Of a stretch of DNA of 30,614 bases, positions 1 through 7,923 are shown piece by piece (position 1 is the stretch's first letter; every line of letters starts with the position of its first letter). The position numbers and the translations under genes are program-made. The stretch comes from Chloroflexota bacterium. GTDB taxonomy: Bacteria; Chloroflexota; Dehalococcoidia; Lucifugimonadales; Lucifugimonadaceae. Under the pieces are notes generated by a model, which worked only from the letters and a program-made list of their open reading frames with translations, did not search any database and was not told the DNA's origin. Location of the stretch: NCBI GenBank assembly GCA_013911545.1, contig JACETA010000002.1, positions 1 to 30,614 on the forward strand, given 5' to 3'.

Positions 1-15
1 AGTAATATCTATTCC

Positions 16-840
16 ATGATTGATTTTCATACACATATATTACCAAATCAGGTTGAAAAAATGGTTAGAGACTATGGCAATGATGGTGTTTTTGTAGATA
101 TGTTTAAAGATAACCAAGAAACATCTGATAATTCAAAGCTTATAAAAAGCATGTCAAATTCAAATATAGAAGCTTCTGTTCTTATGGGTTACGGATGGAC
201 AAATTTTGATGTATTAAAAATGAGCAACTCTTACAATTTAAAGTCAGCTCAAAACAATGATAAATTAATACCCTTCTGTTCTGTGAACCCAAAATTTGGA
301 ATTAAAAATAATAATGAACTTAAAAATTGTATTTTGAAAGGAGCAAAAGGGATTGGTGAAATTCACCCTTCTGTCCAACAGTTAGACATGTCAGACTTTA
401 AAGCCTGGAAAGGCATTATGGATATAGCTTTGGATGCAAACATCCCAATTGCAATTCATTGTTCAGAGCCAGTTGGACATTTATATCCAGGCAAAGGAAA
501 TGTTTCTTTAAAACAAATATATGAATTTATAAAACTTTTTCCACACAACAAAATAGTTCTATCTCATTGGGGTGGCGGATTGATTTTTTATGAATTAATG
601 AAAGAAGTAAAAAAATATTTTAAAAATGTATATTATGACACGGCAGCTACATCATACCTTTATAAAAAAGATATTTTTGAGATCTCTTTAAAAATAGTTG
701 GTCCTGAAAAAATTTTATTTGGTAGCGATTTTCCTATTTTAAAACCTTCAAGAATTCTAGCTGAAATCAAAAATATAAAAATTAGTGATTTGAAAAAAAT
801 AACATCTGTTAATGCCAAATCTTTATTAGAAATCAATTGA
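16..840 (+). CDS. Amidohydrolase_2 family metal-dependent hydrolase (possible sugar lactonase)
   Basis: This 274-residue protein is a TIM-barrel amidohydrolase of the Amidohydro_2 (PF04909) type. It opens with the family metal motif HTH (H5, H7) and continues with a KGIGEIHP segment (about 111-118), His148 in AIHCSEP, His184 in LSHWGGG and the late Asp238 in LFGSDFP, so the full set of metal and catalytic residues is visible. The ATG at 16 puts the HxH at its usual distance from the N-terminus; the frame is open upstream, but nothing supports an earlier start. The next gene overlaps its stop codon (TTGA), so the two are translationally coupled. The family includes decarboxylases and sugar-lactone hydrolases. 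Linkage to a sugar-acid dehydratase makes lactone hydrolysis the best guess, but this is inference. The substrate is unknown. Confidence 0.85.
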   Translation: MIDFHTHILPNQVEKMVRDYGNDGVFVDMFKDNQETSDNSKLIKSMSNSNIEASVLMGYGWTNFDVLKMSNSYNLKSAQNNDKLIPFCSVNPKFGIKNNNELKNCILKGAKGIGEIHPSVQQLDMSDFKAWKGIMDIALDANIPIAIHCSEPVGHLYPGKGNVSLKQIYEFIKLFPHNKIVLSHWGGGLIFYELMKEVKKYFKNVYYDTAATSYLYKKDIFEISLKIVGPEKILFGSDFPILKPSRILAEIKNIKISDLKKITSVNAKSLLEIN

Positions 841-1448
841 ATAATAAAGAGTACATTTTGGTAACTGGTGCATCAGGAAAATTAGGTAAAACTATTTGTG
901 AAATTTTTGCTGAAAGAAATGAAAATATTATTTTTCATTATTTTAATTCAAACCAAAATGTAGATTTATTAATTGAAGAATTTAAAAAAAAGCATAATCA
1001 AATTTATTTAGAAAAAATCAGAATTGATTTATCAAATTTATATTCAGTTCATTATTTTAATGAAAAAATTTTTAAAAATTATCAAATTAAAGGGCTTGTA
1101 AATAATGCATCGATTTATATTAAAGATAGCAAAAAAAACAATGACAAATTTTTTCATAAAAATATGAATATTCATTTTAGAAACCCAGTTTCATTAATAT
1201 CTTGCTTAATCAATTCTTGCGCTAAAGAAAAATTTGTAATAAATATCACTGACAACAATTTAACAGAGCCATATTATCAATCTTACAATAAATCAAAGTT
1301 ACATCTTTCAGAATTTTCACAAAGTATAGAAGGAAGGCACAAAGAAATATCTATTAAAGAATTAAAACCTGGAAAAGTTCTTCCTTCAAAAAATATTAGA
1401 AGATCATTATCAATTTTTAAACAAGAATTCAATAAATTGATAGAATAG
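837..1448 (+). CDS. Short-chain dehydrogenase/reductase, PTR1/FolM-like
   Basis: This 203-residue Rossmann-fold oxidoreductase has the nucleotide motif TGASGKLG (10-17), NNAS (89-92) and the catalytic pair Tyr150/Lys154 (YNKSK). Where classical SDRs have the catalytic Ser, this protein has INITD (Asp139), the arrangement seen in pteridine reductase PTR1 and dihydromonapterin reductase FolM. The start is a TTG that overlaps the upstream stop codon. The protein is short for an SDR (about 240-260 is usual) because the segment after the active site is reduced, ending LKPGKVLPSKNI and a basic tail. The context (amidohydrolase before, sugar-acid dehydratase 4 nt after) would suit a sugar or aldehyde dehydrogenase, whereas the active site suggests a pterin-type reductase. 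The substrate is unresolved. Confidence 0.75.
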   Translation: MNNKEYILVTGASGKLGKTICEIFAERNENIIFHYFNSNQNVDLLIEEFKKKHNQIYLEKIRIDLSNLYSVHYFNEKIFKNYQIKGLVNNASIYIKDSKKNNDKFFHKNMNIHFRNPVSLISCLINSCAKEKFVINITDNNLTEPYYQSYNKSKLHLSEFSQSIEGRHKEISIKELKPGKVLPSKNIRRSLSIFKQEFNKLIE

Positions 1449-1452
1449 GCAA

Positions 1453-3402
1453 ATGGATGTCTTAGGGAATAAAAGAGTTGCTCCCAATTCTTGGGATTTT
1501 GAAACCCATGCAGAAGGGCCAAGTGGAAAAATAGAGTTTTCTCCTGAAATGCTTATTAATGAGCCAAGCGGTAATATTTTTGCTCAAAGTCAAAATGTTG
1601 GAATGGGCTGGGACCCAAAAAGTTTGTGGGGTACCCAATATATGATTTTAAGTACAATGGGAGGAATGAGGTCTGATGATGGAACACCAATTGCATTAGG
1701 TCACCATACTGGTCATTTTGAACTTGGAATGTTAATTAAAACTGCTGCAGAACAATTTAAAGAATTAGGAGGAGTTCCATACGTTTCATATTGTTCCGAT
1801 CCTTGTGATGGAAGAAGTCAAGGAACTTCTGGAATGATGGATAGTCTTCCTTACAGAAACGATGCCGCTATTGTTATGAGAAGATTAAGTAGGTCAATTC
1901 CAACTACAAAGGGAGTGCTGGGTATCGCTACATGCGACAAAGGGTTGCCTGCAATGATGATGGCACTGGCCGGGACTCCAAATAAACCAACAATAATTAT
2001 GCCTGGCGGAGTAACATTAGCTGTTGAAAACGGAGAAGATACTGCAAAAATTCAATCGATAGGGTCAAGATTTGCACAAAATGAAGTCACTCTTGAATAT
2101 GCACAAGATGTGGGCTGTAGATCATGTGCATCTCCAGGCGGAGGTTGCCAATTTCTAGGAACTGCGGGCACTAGTCAAGTTATTGCTGAATCTTTAGGCT
2201 TTACTTTGCCACATGCTGCCCTAACTCCATCAGGAACCAATTTATGGATTGACACCGGAAGAAGAACTGCATTGGCTTTAAAAAATTTGATCGATAAAAA
2301 TATTAAAACAAAGGATATTTTGACCTCTAAAGCTTTTGAAAATGCAATGATTGTGCATGCTGCATGCGGAGGATCAACTAATTTAATTCTTCACCTTCCT
2401 GCTGTCGCACATGCAGTAAAAGAAGAAATAATGAAGGTTGAAGATTGGATCAGGATAAATAAGTTAACTCCTCGCCTTGTGGATGTATTACCGAATGGAC
2501 CTCATGGCTTTCCAACTTCTGTATTTTTTTCAGCTGGAGGGGTTCCTGAGGTGATGCTTAAATTACGAAATGAAGGCCTACTGCACCTCAATGTTTTAAC
2601 TGCTACTGGTAAAACTTTAGGAGAAAATCTTGATTGGTGGGAACAGTCTGAAAAAAGAAAATTTGTTAGAAATAAACTTATTGATCAGAGAAAAATTGAC
2701 CCTGAAGATGTTGTGCATTCACTAGGTAATTCAAAAAAGAAAAAAATGACATCTACTGTTACTTTTCCAAAAGGGAATATAGCCCCAGAAGGTTCTGTAG
2801 TAAAGAGCACTGCTATTGATAAATCAGTAATTGATGATGATGGCGTATACAGAAAAATAGGGCCTGCAAGAATATTTATTTCTGAAGCAGATGCTATTAA
2901 AGCAGTAAAAGATAAAGGCTCTAATGGAGTGAAGTCTGGAGATATTATGGTTATAGTTTGCGGAGGACCCAAAGGTACTGGAATGCAAGAAGTAGCACAG
3001 ATAACTATAGCTTTAAAATATTTGAGTTATGGTAAGGAAGTTGCACTAATAACGGATGGAAGGTTTTCTGGTGTTTCAACAGGAGCATGTATAGGTCACA
3101 TTGGTCCTGAAGCATTAGATGGAGGACCAATTGGCAAATTAAAGGAAGATGATTTGATAGAAATAACTATTGATACTATAAATCTGGAAGGTTCTTTAAA
3201 TTTAATTGGAGAAAAAGGTAAAAAAAATAGCATTGAGTGGGGAAACAAAGAACTCAATAAAAGAAAAACTCGTAAAGACTTAAAGCCGCAAGATGGTCTA
3301 CCCGAAGACACAGTTTTATGGGCTCATTTGCAATCACTTAGCGGGGGTGCATGGAACGGATGCGTTTATGATTACGAATTAATAAATAAGAATACTGTTT
3401 AG
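1453..3402 (+). CDS. yjhG: YjhG/YagF-family D-xylonate (sugar-acid) dehydratase, IlvD/Edd superfamily
   Basis: This 649-residue protein belongs to the IlvD/Edd Fe-S dehydratases, which dehydrate sugar acids or dihydroxy acids to 2-keto-3-deoxy products. Length and sequence match the long YjhG/YagF subgroup (E. coli about 655 aa) rather than IlvD (about 560): an N-terminal TRTHADGP-like region (here ETHAEGPSG), SDPCDGRSQGTSGM, MDSLPYRNDA, ATCDKGLPAMMMAL, GGGCQFLGTAGTSQV, DDWIRINK-like EDWIRINK and RFSGVSTGACIGH. Candidate cluster cysteines are C161, C222/C225, C232 and C305. YjhG and YagF are known D-xylonate dehydratases, but pentonate versus other aldonate specificity cannot be decided from sequence alone. 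The gene starts 4 nt after the SDR stop and ends directly against the opposing tRNA-Asp gene. Confidence 0.93.
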   Translation: MDVLGNKRVAPNSWDFETHAEGPSGKIEFSPEMLINEPSGNIFAQSQNVGMGWDPKSLWGTQYMILSTMGGMRSDDGTPIALGHHTGHFELGMLIKTAAEQFKELGGVPYVSYCSDPCDGRSQGTSGMMDSLPYRNDAAIVMRRLSRSIPTTKGVLGIATCDKGLPAMMMALAGTPNKPTIIMPGGVTLAVENGEDTAKIQSIGSRFAQNEVTLEYAQDVGCRSCASPGGGCQFLGTAGTSQVIAESLGFTLPHAALTPSGTNLWIDTGRRTALALKNLIDKNIKTKDILTSKAFENAMIVHAACGGSTNLILHLPAVAHAVKEEIMKVEDWIRINKLTPRLVDVLPNGPHGFPTSVFFSAGGVPEVMLKLRNEGLLHLNVLTATGKTLGENLDWWEQSEKRKFVRNKLIDQRKIDPEDVVHSLGNSKKKKMTSTVTFPKGNIAPEGSVVKSTAIDKSVIDDDGVYRKIGPARIFISEADAIKAVKDKGSNGVKSGDIMVIVCGGPKGTGMQEVAQITIALKYLSYGKEVALITDGRFSGVSTGACIGHIGPEALDGGPIGKLKEDDLIEITIDTINLEGSLNLIGEKGKKNSIEWGNKELNKRKTRKDLKPQDGLPEDTVLWAHLQSLSGGAWNGCVYDYELINKNTV

Positions 3403-3479
3403 TGGCGACCCCGAGCAGACTCGAACTGCCGATCTCCTCCTTGACAGGGAGGCGTGTTAAACCACTACACCACGGGGCC
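3403..3479 (-). tRNA. tRNA-Asp (GTC)
   Basis: Read on the minus strand this is a complete 77-nt tRNA with encoded CCA. The acceptor stem GGCCCCG pairs with CGGGGTC (one G-U), the discriminator is G73, the D-loop region is GTGGTGTAGTGG, the anticodon stem is CCTCC/GGAGG with loop CTGTCAA (anticodon GTC, plus-strand 3443-3445), and the T-arm contains GTTCGAGTC. G73 and GTC are expected for tRNA-Asp. The CCA end touches the stop codon of the convergent dehydratase gene with no spacer. Confidence 0.97.
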
Positions 3480-3495
3480 ATAATTATTCATGAAA

Positions 3496-3525
3496 ATATT
3501 ACTGTTAATTCTCTTGTTAGGTCAA
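3496..3525 (-). promoter_or_regulatory. Probable promoter for tRNA-Asp
   Basis: On the minus strand TTGACC (plus 3520-3525) is followed after 18 nt by TAATAT (plus 3496-3501), about 17 nt before the tRNA 5' end. It lies just after the stop codon of the glutaredoxin-like gene, so the tRNA may have its own start site. Assigned by eye from the consensus. Confidence 0.45.
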
Positions 3526-3531
3526 GCTAAT

Positions 3532-3753
3532 TCAAAATTTTGATGCTACACCATTATAACCAACTTCATGCGAACCGTCTTCATATACAGTTAATGGAGT
3601 CATTCTATTGCCCTTACAAACGCTTTCAACGCTATTCCAAAATTCTGGGTCAATAAGTAAATCAATATTTTGAAAATTTTCACCAGATTCAGACAAATCT
3701 TCAATTAACATCTTTGAATATTCACATTCCGGGTGAGTGAAAACAGTTATCAA
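3532..3753 (-). CDS. Small glutaredoxin-like protein (CxxS)
   Basis: This 73-residue protein has a glutaredoxin/thioredoxin-like pattern: a beta strand ITVFTHPEC, an active-site-like CEYS (C10-S13), a helix, then MTPLTVYEDG with the cis-proline TP and a GYNG turn near the end, matching the glutaredoxin order CxxC/S ... TP ... G(F/Y)N. The second cysteine is Ser, so it would act as a monothiol type if it is redox-active. The start is TTG, supported by an AGAAGGA ribosome-binding site about 5 nt upstream. The protein is short and ends soon after the glycine turn. It is divergent from rpoB across a 297-bp region and upstream of tRNA-Asp on the same strand. The fold assignment is fairly good; the partner is unknown. 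Confidence 0.7.
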   Translation of the reverse strand: MITVFTHPECEYSKMLIEDLSESGENFQNIDLLIDPEFWNSVESVCKGNRMTPLTVYEDGSHEVGYNGVASKF

Positions 3754-3856
3754 ATATTCCTTCTTTTTACTAAAAAATAATTTTCAATAAATTAATATAT
3801 ACTTTAGAAATTAATAAAGATATAAATTTAAACTACATTTATTGTAATTTTTACTA

Positions 3857-3884
3857 TTGACAATTTATAAATTCTATAGATAAT
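3857..3884 (+). promoter_or_regulatory. Probable sigma70-type promoter of rpoBC
   Basis: A perfect TTGACA (3857-3862) is followed after 16 nt by GATAAT (3879-3884). Transcription would begin near 3891, giving a leader of about 160 nt before rpoB that contains an intrinsic terminator (3993-4015). No other gene lies between this promoter and rpoB. The assignment rests on consensus matches only. Confidence 0.6.
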
Positions 3885-3890
3885 TATCTA
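3877..3890. repeat. 14-bp perfect palindrome over the rpoB -10 element
   Basis: The palindrome TAGATAATTATCTA reads the same on both strands and contains GATAAT in both directions. It could be a symmetric -10 element firing both toward rpoB and toward the glutaredoxin-like gene, or a repressor site over the promoter. In AT-rich DNA a short palindrome can also arise by chance. Confidence 0.5.
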
Positions 3891-3992
3891 GTTGCTTAAT
3901 TTTCGTAATTTTTTGGTGTTTCCCAAGAATTTATAAAAGGTAATTATACAAGTTGCTAAAAAAATATTTAATATAATTTAAACTAAATTAAA

Positions 3993-4015
3993 CCTCGAAT
4001 ATTTCGAGGTTTTTT
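3993..4015 (+). terminator. Intrinsic terminator/attenuator in the rpoB leader
   Basis: A 7-bp perfect stem (CCTCGAA, loop TAT, TTCGAGG) is followed by six T, all on the plus strand. It lies about 35 nt before the rpoB start codon and downstream of the only obvious promoter, so it would stop rpoB transcription unless relieved. The flanking AATTTAAAC (about 3976-3982) and GTTTAAATT (about 4018-4026) are also complementary and could form a larger enclosing structure. Confidence 0.8.
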
Positions 4016-4050
4016 GTGTTTAAATTAAGATTGCAAAGGAGAACTCTAAT

Positions 4051-7000
4051 ATGGTTTTAAGTATCCCTAACAACAGTGGCAGGAGTTCAATTAAAAACTT
4101 TGATTCAATCGGTGAAACAAACTTCGTTGCCCCAGACTTAGTTCATATTCAAAAGGAAAGTTATGATTGGTTACTTAACGATGGAATAAAAGAATTGTTT
4201 GAAGAAATATCTCCAATCGATGATTCAAGCGGTGAAAGATTTGAAGTAAGATTCATTGATCATGAAATTAGGGAACCAATTAGATCTGAAGAAGATTGTA
4301 GAAAAGAAGAAGTTACCTACTCTGCACCATTATACGTAACTGTTGAATTAAAAATTCTTTCAACTCAAGAAGTTAAGCAACAAGTATTATTTATGGGTGA
4401 CATTCCAAAAATGACCAAGTATGGCACATTCATAATAAATGGAGCTGAAAGAGTAATTGTTTCTCAATTAGTTAGGTCACCGGGAGCCTACTTCCAATCA
4501 AGTGCTGACCCTGTATCTGGAAGACAATTATGTGATGCCAAAATAATTCCTTATAGAGGCGCCTGGATTGAAATTGAAACTTCAAATAGAAATTTAATTA
4601 CTGTTAAAATTGATAGAAAACGAAAATCTCCAATTACTACTTTTTTGAGATGTTTAGGCATTGAATCTGATGATGAAATATTAAATATTTTTAAAGATAC
4701 AGATAATACTGATTATCAGTTCATAAAAACTACTCTTGAAAAAGATAGTGCTGTACAAACCAGAGATCAAGCACTTATTGAGTTTTACAAAAGGATTAGG
4801 CCAGGAGAGCCACCGAACATTAACAATGCAAATAATTTAGTTAATGATTTATTTTTTAATCCAAGAAAATATGATCTTGGGAGAGTAGGTAGATATAAGC
4901 TAAATAAAAAGCTTGGAAGTGAGACCCCGTTATCTGAAAAAATAATTACTATTGAAGACATCGTTGCTGTTCTGAAACATTTAATAAATATTAATAATGA
5001 AGTAACTAATGCCGATGATATAGATCATCTTGGAAACAGGAGAGTAAGAGGTGTTGGTGAGTTGATTCAAAATCAGATTAGAGTTGGATTGTTAAGAATG
5101 GAGAGAGTTATTAAAGAAAGAATGACTACACAGATGGACCCTGAAGTCACTACACCTGCTGCTCTAGTAAATATAAGACCTATAGTTGCTTCTTTGAGAG
5201 AATTTTTTGGCGGATCTCAATTATCACAATTTATGGATCAAACAAATCCCCTCTCAGAATTAACACATAAAAGAAGATTGTCTGCATTAGGTCCTGGCGG
5301 ATTATCAAGGGAAAGAGCTGGATTTGATGTCAGAGATGTGCACCATAGTCATTATGGAAGAATTTGCCCAATAGAAACTCCAGAAGGACCAAATATCGGA
5401 CTACTAGGATCTTTAGCTGTCTACGGCAAGACAAATGATTATGGATTTATAGAAACTCCTTACAGAAAAGTATTCAATGAAATAAGTTCTGATGATAAAG
5501 ATATTATATCAAGAAATGTTTTTGAAGATGTAAAAATCGGTAAAAAAATTATGATTAAGTCAGGTGATGAAGTCACTGAAAAACATTTTAATGAATTTTC
5601 AAAAGGAAAAACTTTTAATGTTAAAGTTGTTCCATATGTTACAACGATTCCTCAAGATGTTGAATTTATGTCTGCCGATGAAGAAGAAGATAAAATAATT
5701 GGTCAATCAGACACTGAAGTTGATAAAAAGGGTCAGATTGTCTCTGATACTGTTGATGTTAGAGAGGGCGAAGCAGTTAGAAAAATTCAACCTGAAAATC
5801 TAACACACCTTGATGTATCCCCCTTACAATTAGTTAGTGTTTCAACTTCTCTTATACCATTTCTTGAGCATGATGATGCTAACCGAGCTTTAATGGGGTC
5901 AAATATGCAAAGACAGGCAGTTCCCTTACTGCTGCCAGAATCCCCTCTTGTTGGTACAGGAATGGAAAAAAGGGTTGCTCAGGAAAGCGGTCAGGTTATT
6001 GTTTCAAATCATGACGGAGTTGTTAATTCCTCAACAAGTACAGAAATTCAGATTACTGATAAAGACAAAAATATCCATACATATGATCTTAGAAGGTTTA
6101 TGAGGTCTAACCAAGGAACTTGCATTAACCACATTCCTATCGTGTCTAAGGGCCAAAAAATTGAAATGGGTCAACCGATTGCTGATAGTTCATCAACTGA
6201 TGGGGGTGAACTTGCTCTTGGTCAAAACCTAACTGTTGCCTTCATGAGTTGGGGTGGGTATAACTATGAAGATGCAATTATTCTAAATCAAAATCTTGTT
6301 AAAAATGATAAATTTACTTCAGTCCATATTGAGAAATTTGAAATTGAAGCCAGAGAAACTAAATTAGGGAATGAAGAAATTACTAGAGACATACCTAATG
6401 TTGGTGAAGACACACTGTTAAACCTTGACGAAGAAGGAATAATTCAAGTTGGCGCAAGTGTTAAGCCAGGTGACATTCTTGTTGGAAAAATCACTCCTAA
6501 GGGTGAAACTGAATTAACTTCTGAAGAGAAACTTTTGAGAGCTATCTTTGGTGAAAAAGCTAGAGATGTTAAAGATTCTTCTCTAAGGGTTAGGCATGGA
6601 CAGTATGGGAAAGTTATAAACGTAAGAAGAATTTCAAGGAAAGATTTAAAGCCAAGAAAAAGAGGTGGTATAAATCTTCCTGCAGGAGTACAAGATCTTG
6701 TAAGAGTATGGATAGCAGAAAAAAGAAAAATAACTGAAGGCGATAAGCTTGCTGGAAGACATGGAAATAAAGGAGTTATTTCAAAAATACTCCGCGAAGA
6801 AGACATGCCTTGTTTACCTGACGGAACTCCTGTCGATATTATATTAAATCCAATTGGGGTGCCTTCAAGAATGAATTTAGGTCAAATATTAGAAACTCAC
6901 CTTGGAAGAGCAGCAGATTTGTTAAAATTTAAAGCGAGAACTCCTGTATTTTCTGGCGCAGACACAGTTACTGTAGAAGATATGATGGCTAGAGCTTGGT

Positions 7001-7923
7001 TTGTTCAAGAATCTAATGCCACCAATAAATTCGACTTAGATGACGAAAAAATAGATTGGGATAAAGTGGGTAGCTGGCTCAAAGATAATGGCTTCAAGTC
7101 AGAGAAAGTATTTTCTGATTCCAATTCTAATAAAGGGTATGCATCAAAGGCTTGTTTAAGTATTTGGTTGAAAAATGAAGCTGGCAAGGATATCAGTAAA
7201 ATTAAGGATTCTGATTTAATGCAAATTGCATTAGACGTCCAAGTTAACGAAGGTATTTCGGCTCCAATATTTGGAAAAACTAAATTAAGAGATGGTAAGA
7301 CAGGTGAATTTTTCGATCAACCTGTAACCGTTGGCAATATGTATATTTTAAAACTTATTCACTTAGTTGAAGATAAAATTCATGCTAGATCGACAGGGCC
7401 ATACTCGTTAATTACCCAACAACCATTGGGCGGCAAGGCTCAATTTGGCGGACAGAGATTTGGTGAAATGGAAGTATGGGCTTTAGAAGCATACAGTGCT
7501 GCTCACACCCTTAGAGAAATGTTGACTGTTAAATCAGATGATGTTGTTGGGAGAGTAAAAACCTATGAGGCTATTGTGAAAGGTGAAAAAGTAACTCAGC
7601 CCGGAATGCCAGAATCTTTTCAAGTTTTGCTAAAAGAACTTCAAGGATTAGGATTGTCAATTGAATTAATTTCAGAAAATTCAGTGGGTGGAAATTTAGG
7701 TCAAAATGATGACCAAGTTGCGGTTAGTGATTTTGAGAGCTATGAATTGCCCGACGACTTAACTACTCAATTAACTTTGCCTGATTCTGAGCAAGAGACT
7801 ATTGAAGATCTTGCCAAGCAATTAACAGAATCATCACAAAGTAAAAATTCAGAGGGCATAATTGAAGAGTCTTTAGAAAATATTGCTGAATCTATAAATG
7901 ATGTCCCAGAGGAGGATGAATAA
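4051..7923 (+). CDS. rpoB: DNA-directed RNA polymerase subunit beta
   Basis: This 1290-residue protein is the beta subunit, which forms one side of the RNA polymerase cleft. The rifampicin-pocket segment GSQLSQFMDQTNPLSELTHK starts near residue 388, and the positions equivalent to E. coli D516, H526 and S531 are the wild-type D396, H406 and S411. Other landmarks are PIETPEGPNIG, the KITPKGE and GRHGNKGV segments, and the C-terminal GGKAQFGGQRFGEMEVWALEA. Compared with compact homologues it carries an extra segment of roughly 985-1070 before the conserved LRDGKTGE, and an acidic tail of about 90 residues. A strong AAAGGAG ribosome-binding site lies 9 nt before the ATG. The stop shares one base with the rpoC start (TAATG), and an AGGAGG for rpoC lies inside the rpoB 3' end. 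No rplJ/rplL genes precede it. Confidence 0.99.
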   Translation: MVLSIPNNSGRSSIKNFDSIGETNFVAPDLVHIQKESYDWLLNDGIKELFEEISPIDDSSGERFEVRFIDHEIREPIRSEEDCRKEEVTYSAPLYVTVELKILSTQEVKQQVLFMGDIPKMTKYGTFIINGAERVIVSQLVRSPGAYFQSSADPVSGRQLCDAKIIPYRGAWIEIETSNRNLITVKIDRKRKSPITTFLRCLGIESDDEILNIFKDTDNTDYQFIKTTLEKDSAVQTRDQALIEFYKRIRPGEPPNINNANNLVNDLFFNPRKYDLGRVGRYKLNKKLGSETPLSEKIITIEDIVAVLKHLININNEVTNADDIDHLGNRRVRGVGELIQNQIRVGLLRMERVIKERMTTQMDPEVTTPAALVNIRPIVASLREFFGGSQLSQFMDQTNPLSELTHKRRLSALGPGGLSRERAGFDVRDVHHSHYGRICPIETPEGPNIGLLGSLAVYGKTNDYGFIETPYRKVFNEISSDDKDIISRNVFEDVKIGKKIMIKSGDEVTEKHFNEFSKGKTFNVKVVPYVTTIPQDVEFMSADEEEDKIIGQSDTEVDKKGQIVSDTVDVREGEAVRKIQPENLTHLDVSPLQLVSVSTSLIPFLEHDDANRALMGSNMQRQAVPLLLPESPLVGTGMEKRVAQESGQVIVSNHDGVVNSSTSTEIQITDKDKNIHTYDLRRFMRSNQGTCINHIPIVSKGQKIEMGQPIADSSSTDGGELALGQNLTVAFMSWGGYNYEDAIILNQNLVKNDKFTSVHIEKFEIEARETKLGNEEITRDIPNVGEDTLLNLDEEGIIQVGASVKPGDILVGKITPKGETELTSEEKLLRAIFGEKARDVKDSSLRVRHGQYGKVINVRRISRKDLKPRKRGGINLPAGVQDLVRVWIAEKRKITEGDKLAGRHGNKGVISKILREEDMPCLPDGTPVDIILNPIGVPSRMNLGQILETHLGRAADLLKFKARTPVFSGADTVTVEDMMARAWFVQESNATNKFDLDDEKIDWDKVGSWLKDNGFKSEKVFSDSNSNKGYASKACLSIWLKNEAGKDISKIKDSDLMQIALDVQVNEGISAPIFGKTKLRDGKTGEFFDQPVTVGNMYILKLIHLVEDKIHARSTGPYSLITQQPLGGKAQFGGQRFGEMEVWALEAYSAAHTLREMLTVKSDDVVGRVKTYEAIVKGEKVTQPGMPESFQVLLKELQGLGLSIELISENSVGGNLGQNDDQVAVSDFESYELPDDLTTQLTLPDSEQETIEDLAKQLTESSQSKNSEGIIEESLENIAESINDVPEEDE

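Noticed and set aside
2685..2972. Open minus-strand frame of 95 codons inside the dehydratase gene
   Set aside because: It lies wholly opposite a strongly conserved coding region, has low-complexity composition and no recognisable domain; it is a shadow frame.
3972..3977. TATAAT close to the rpoB leader hairpin as an alternative rpoB promoter
   Set aside because: No acceptable -35 element lies at 16-18 nt, and transcription would start inside or next to the terminator hairpin.
6444..6806. Minus-strand frame of 120 codons inside rpoB
   Set aside because: It is antisense to highly conserved RpoB sequence and has no plausible start context or family match.
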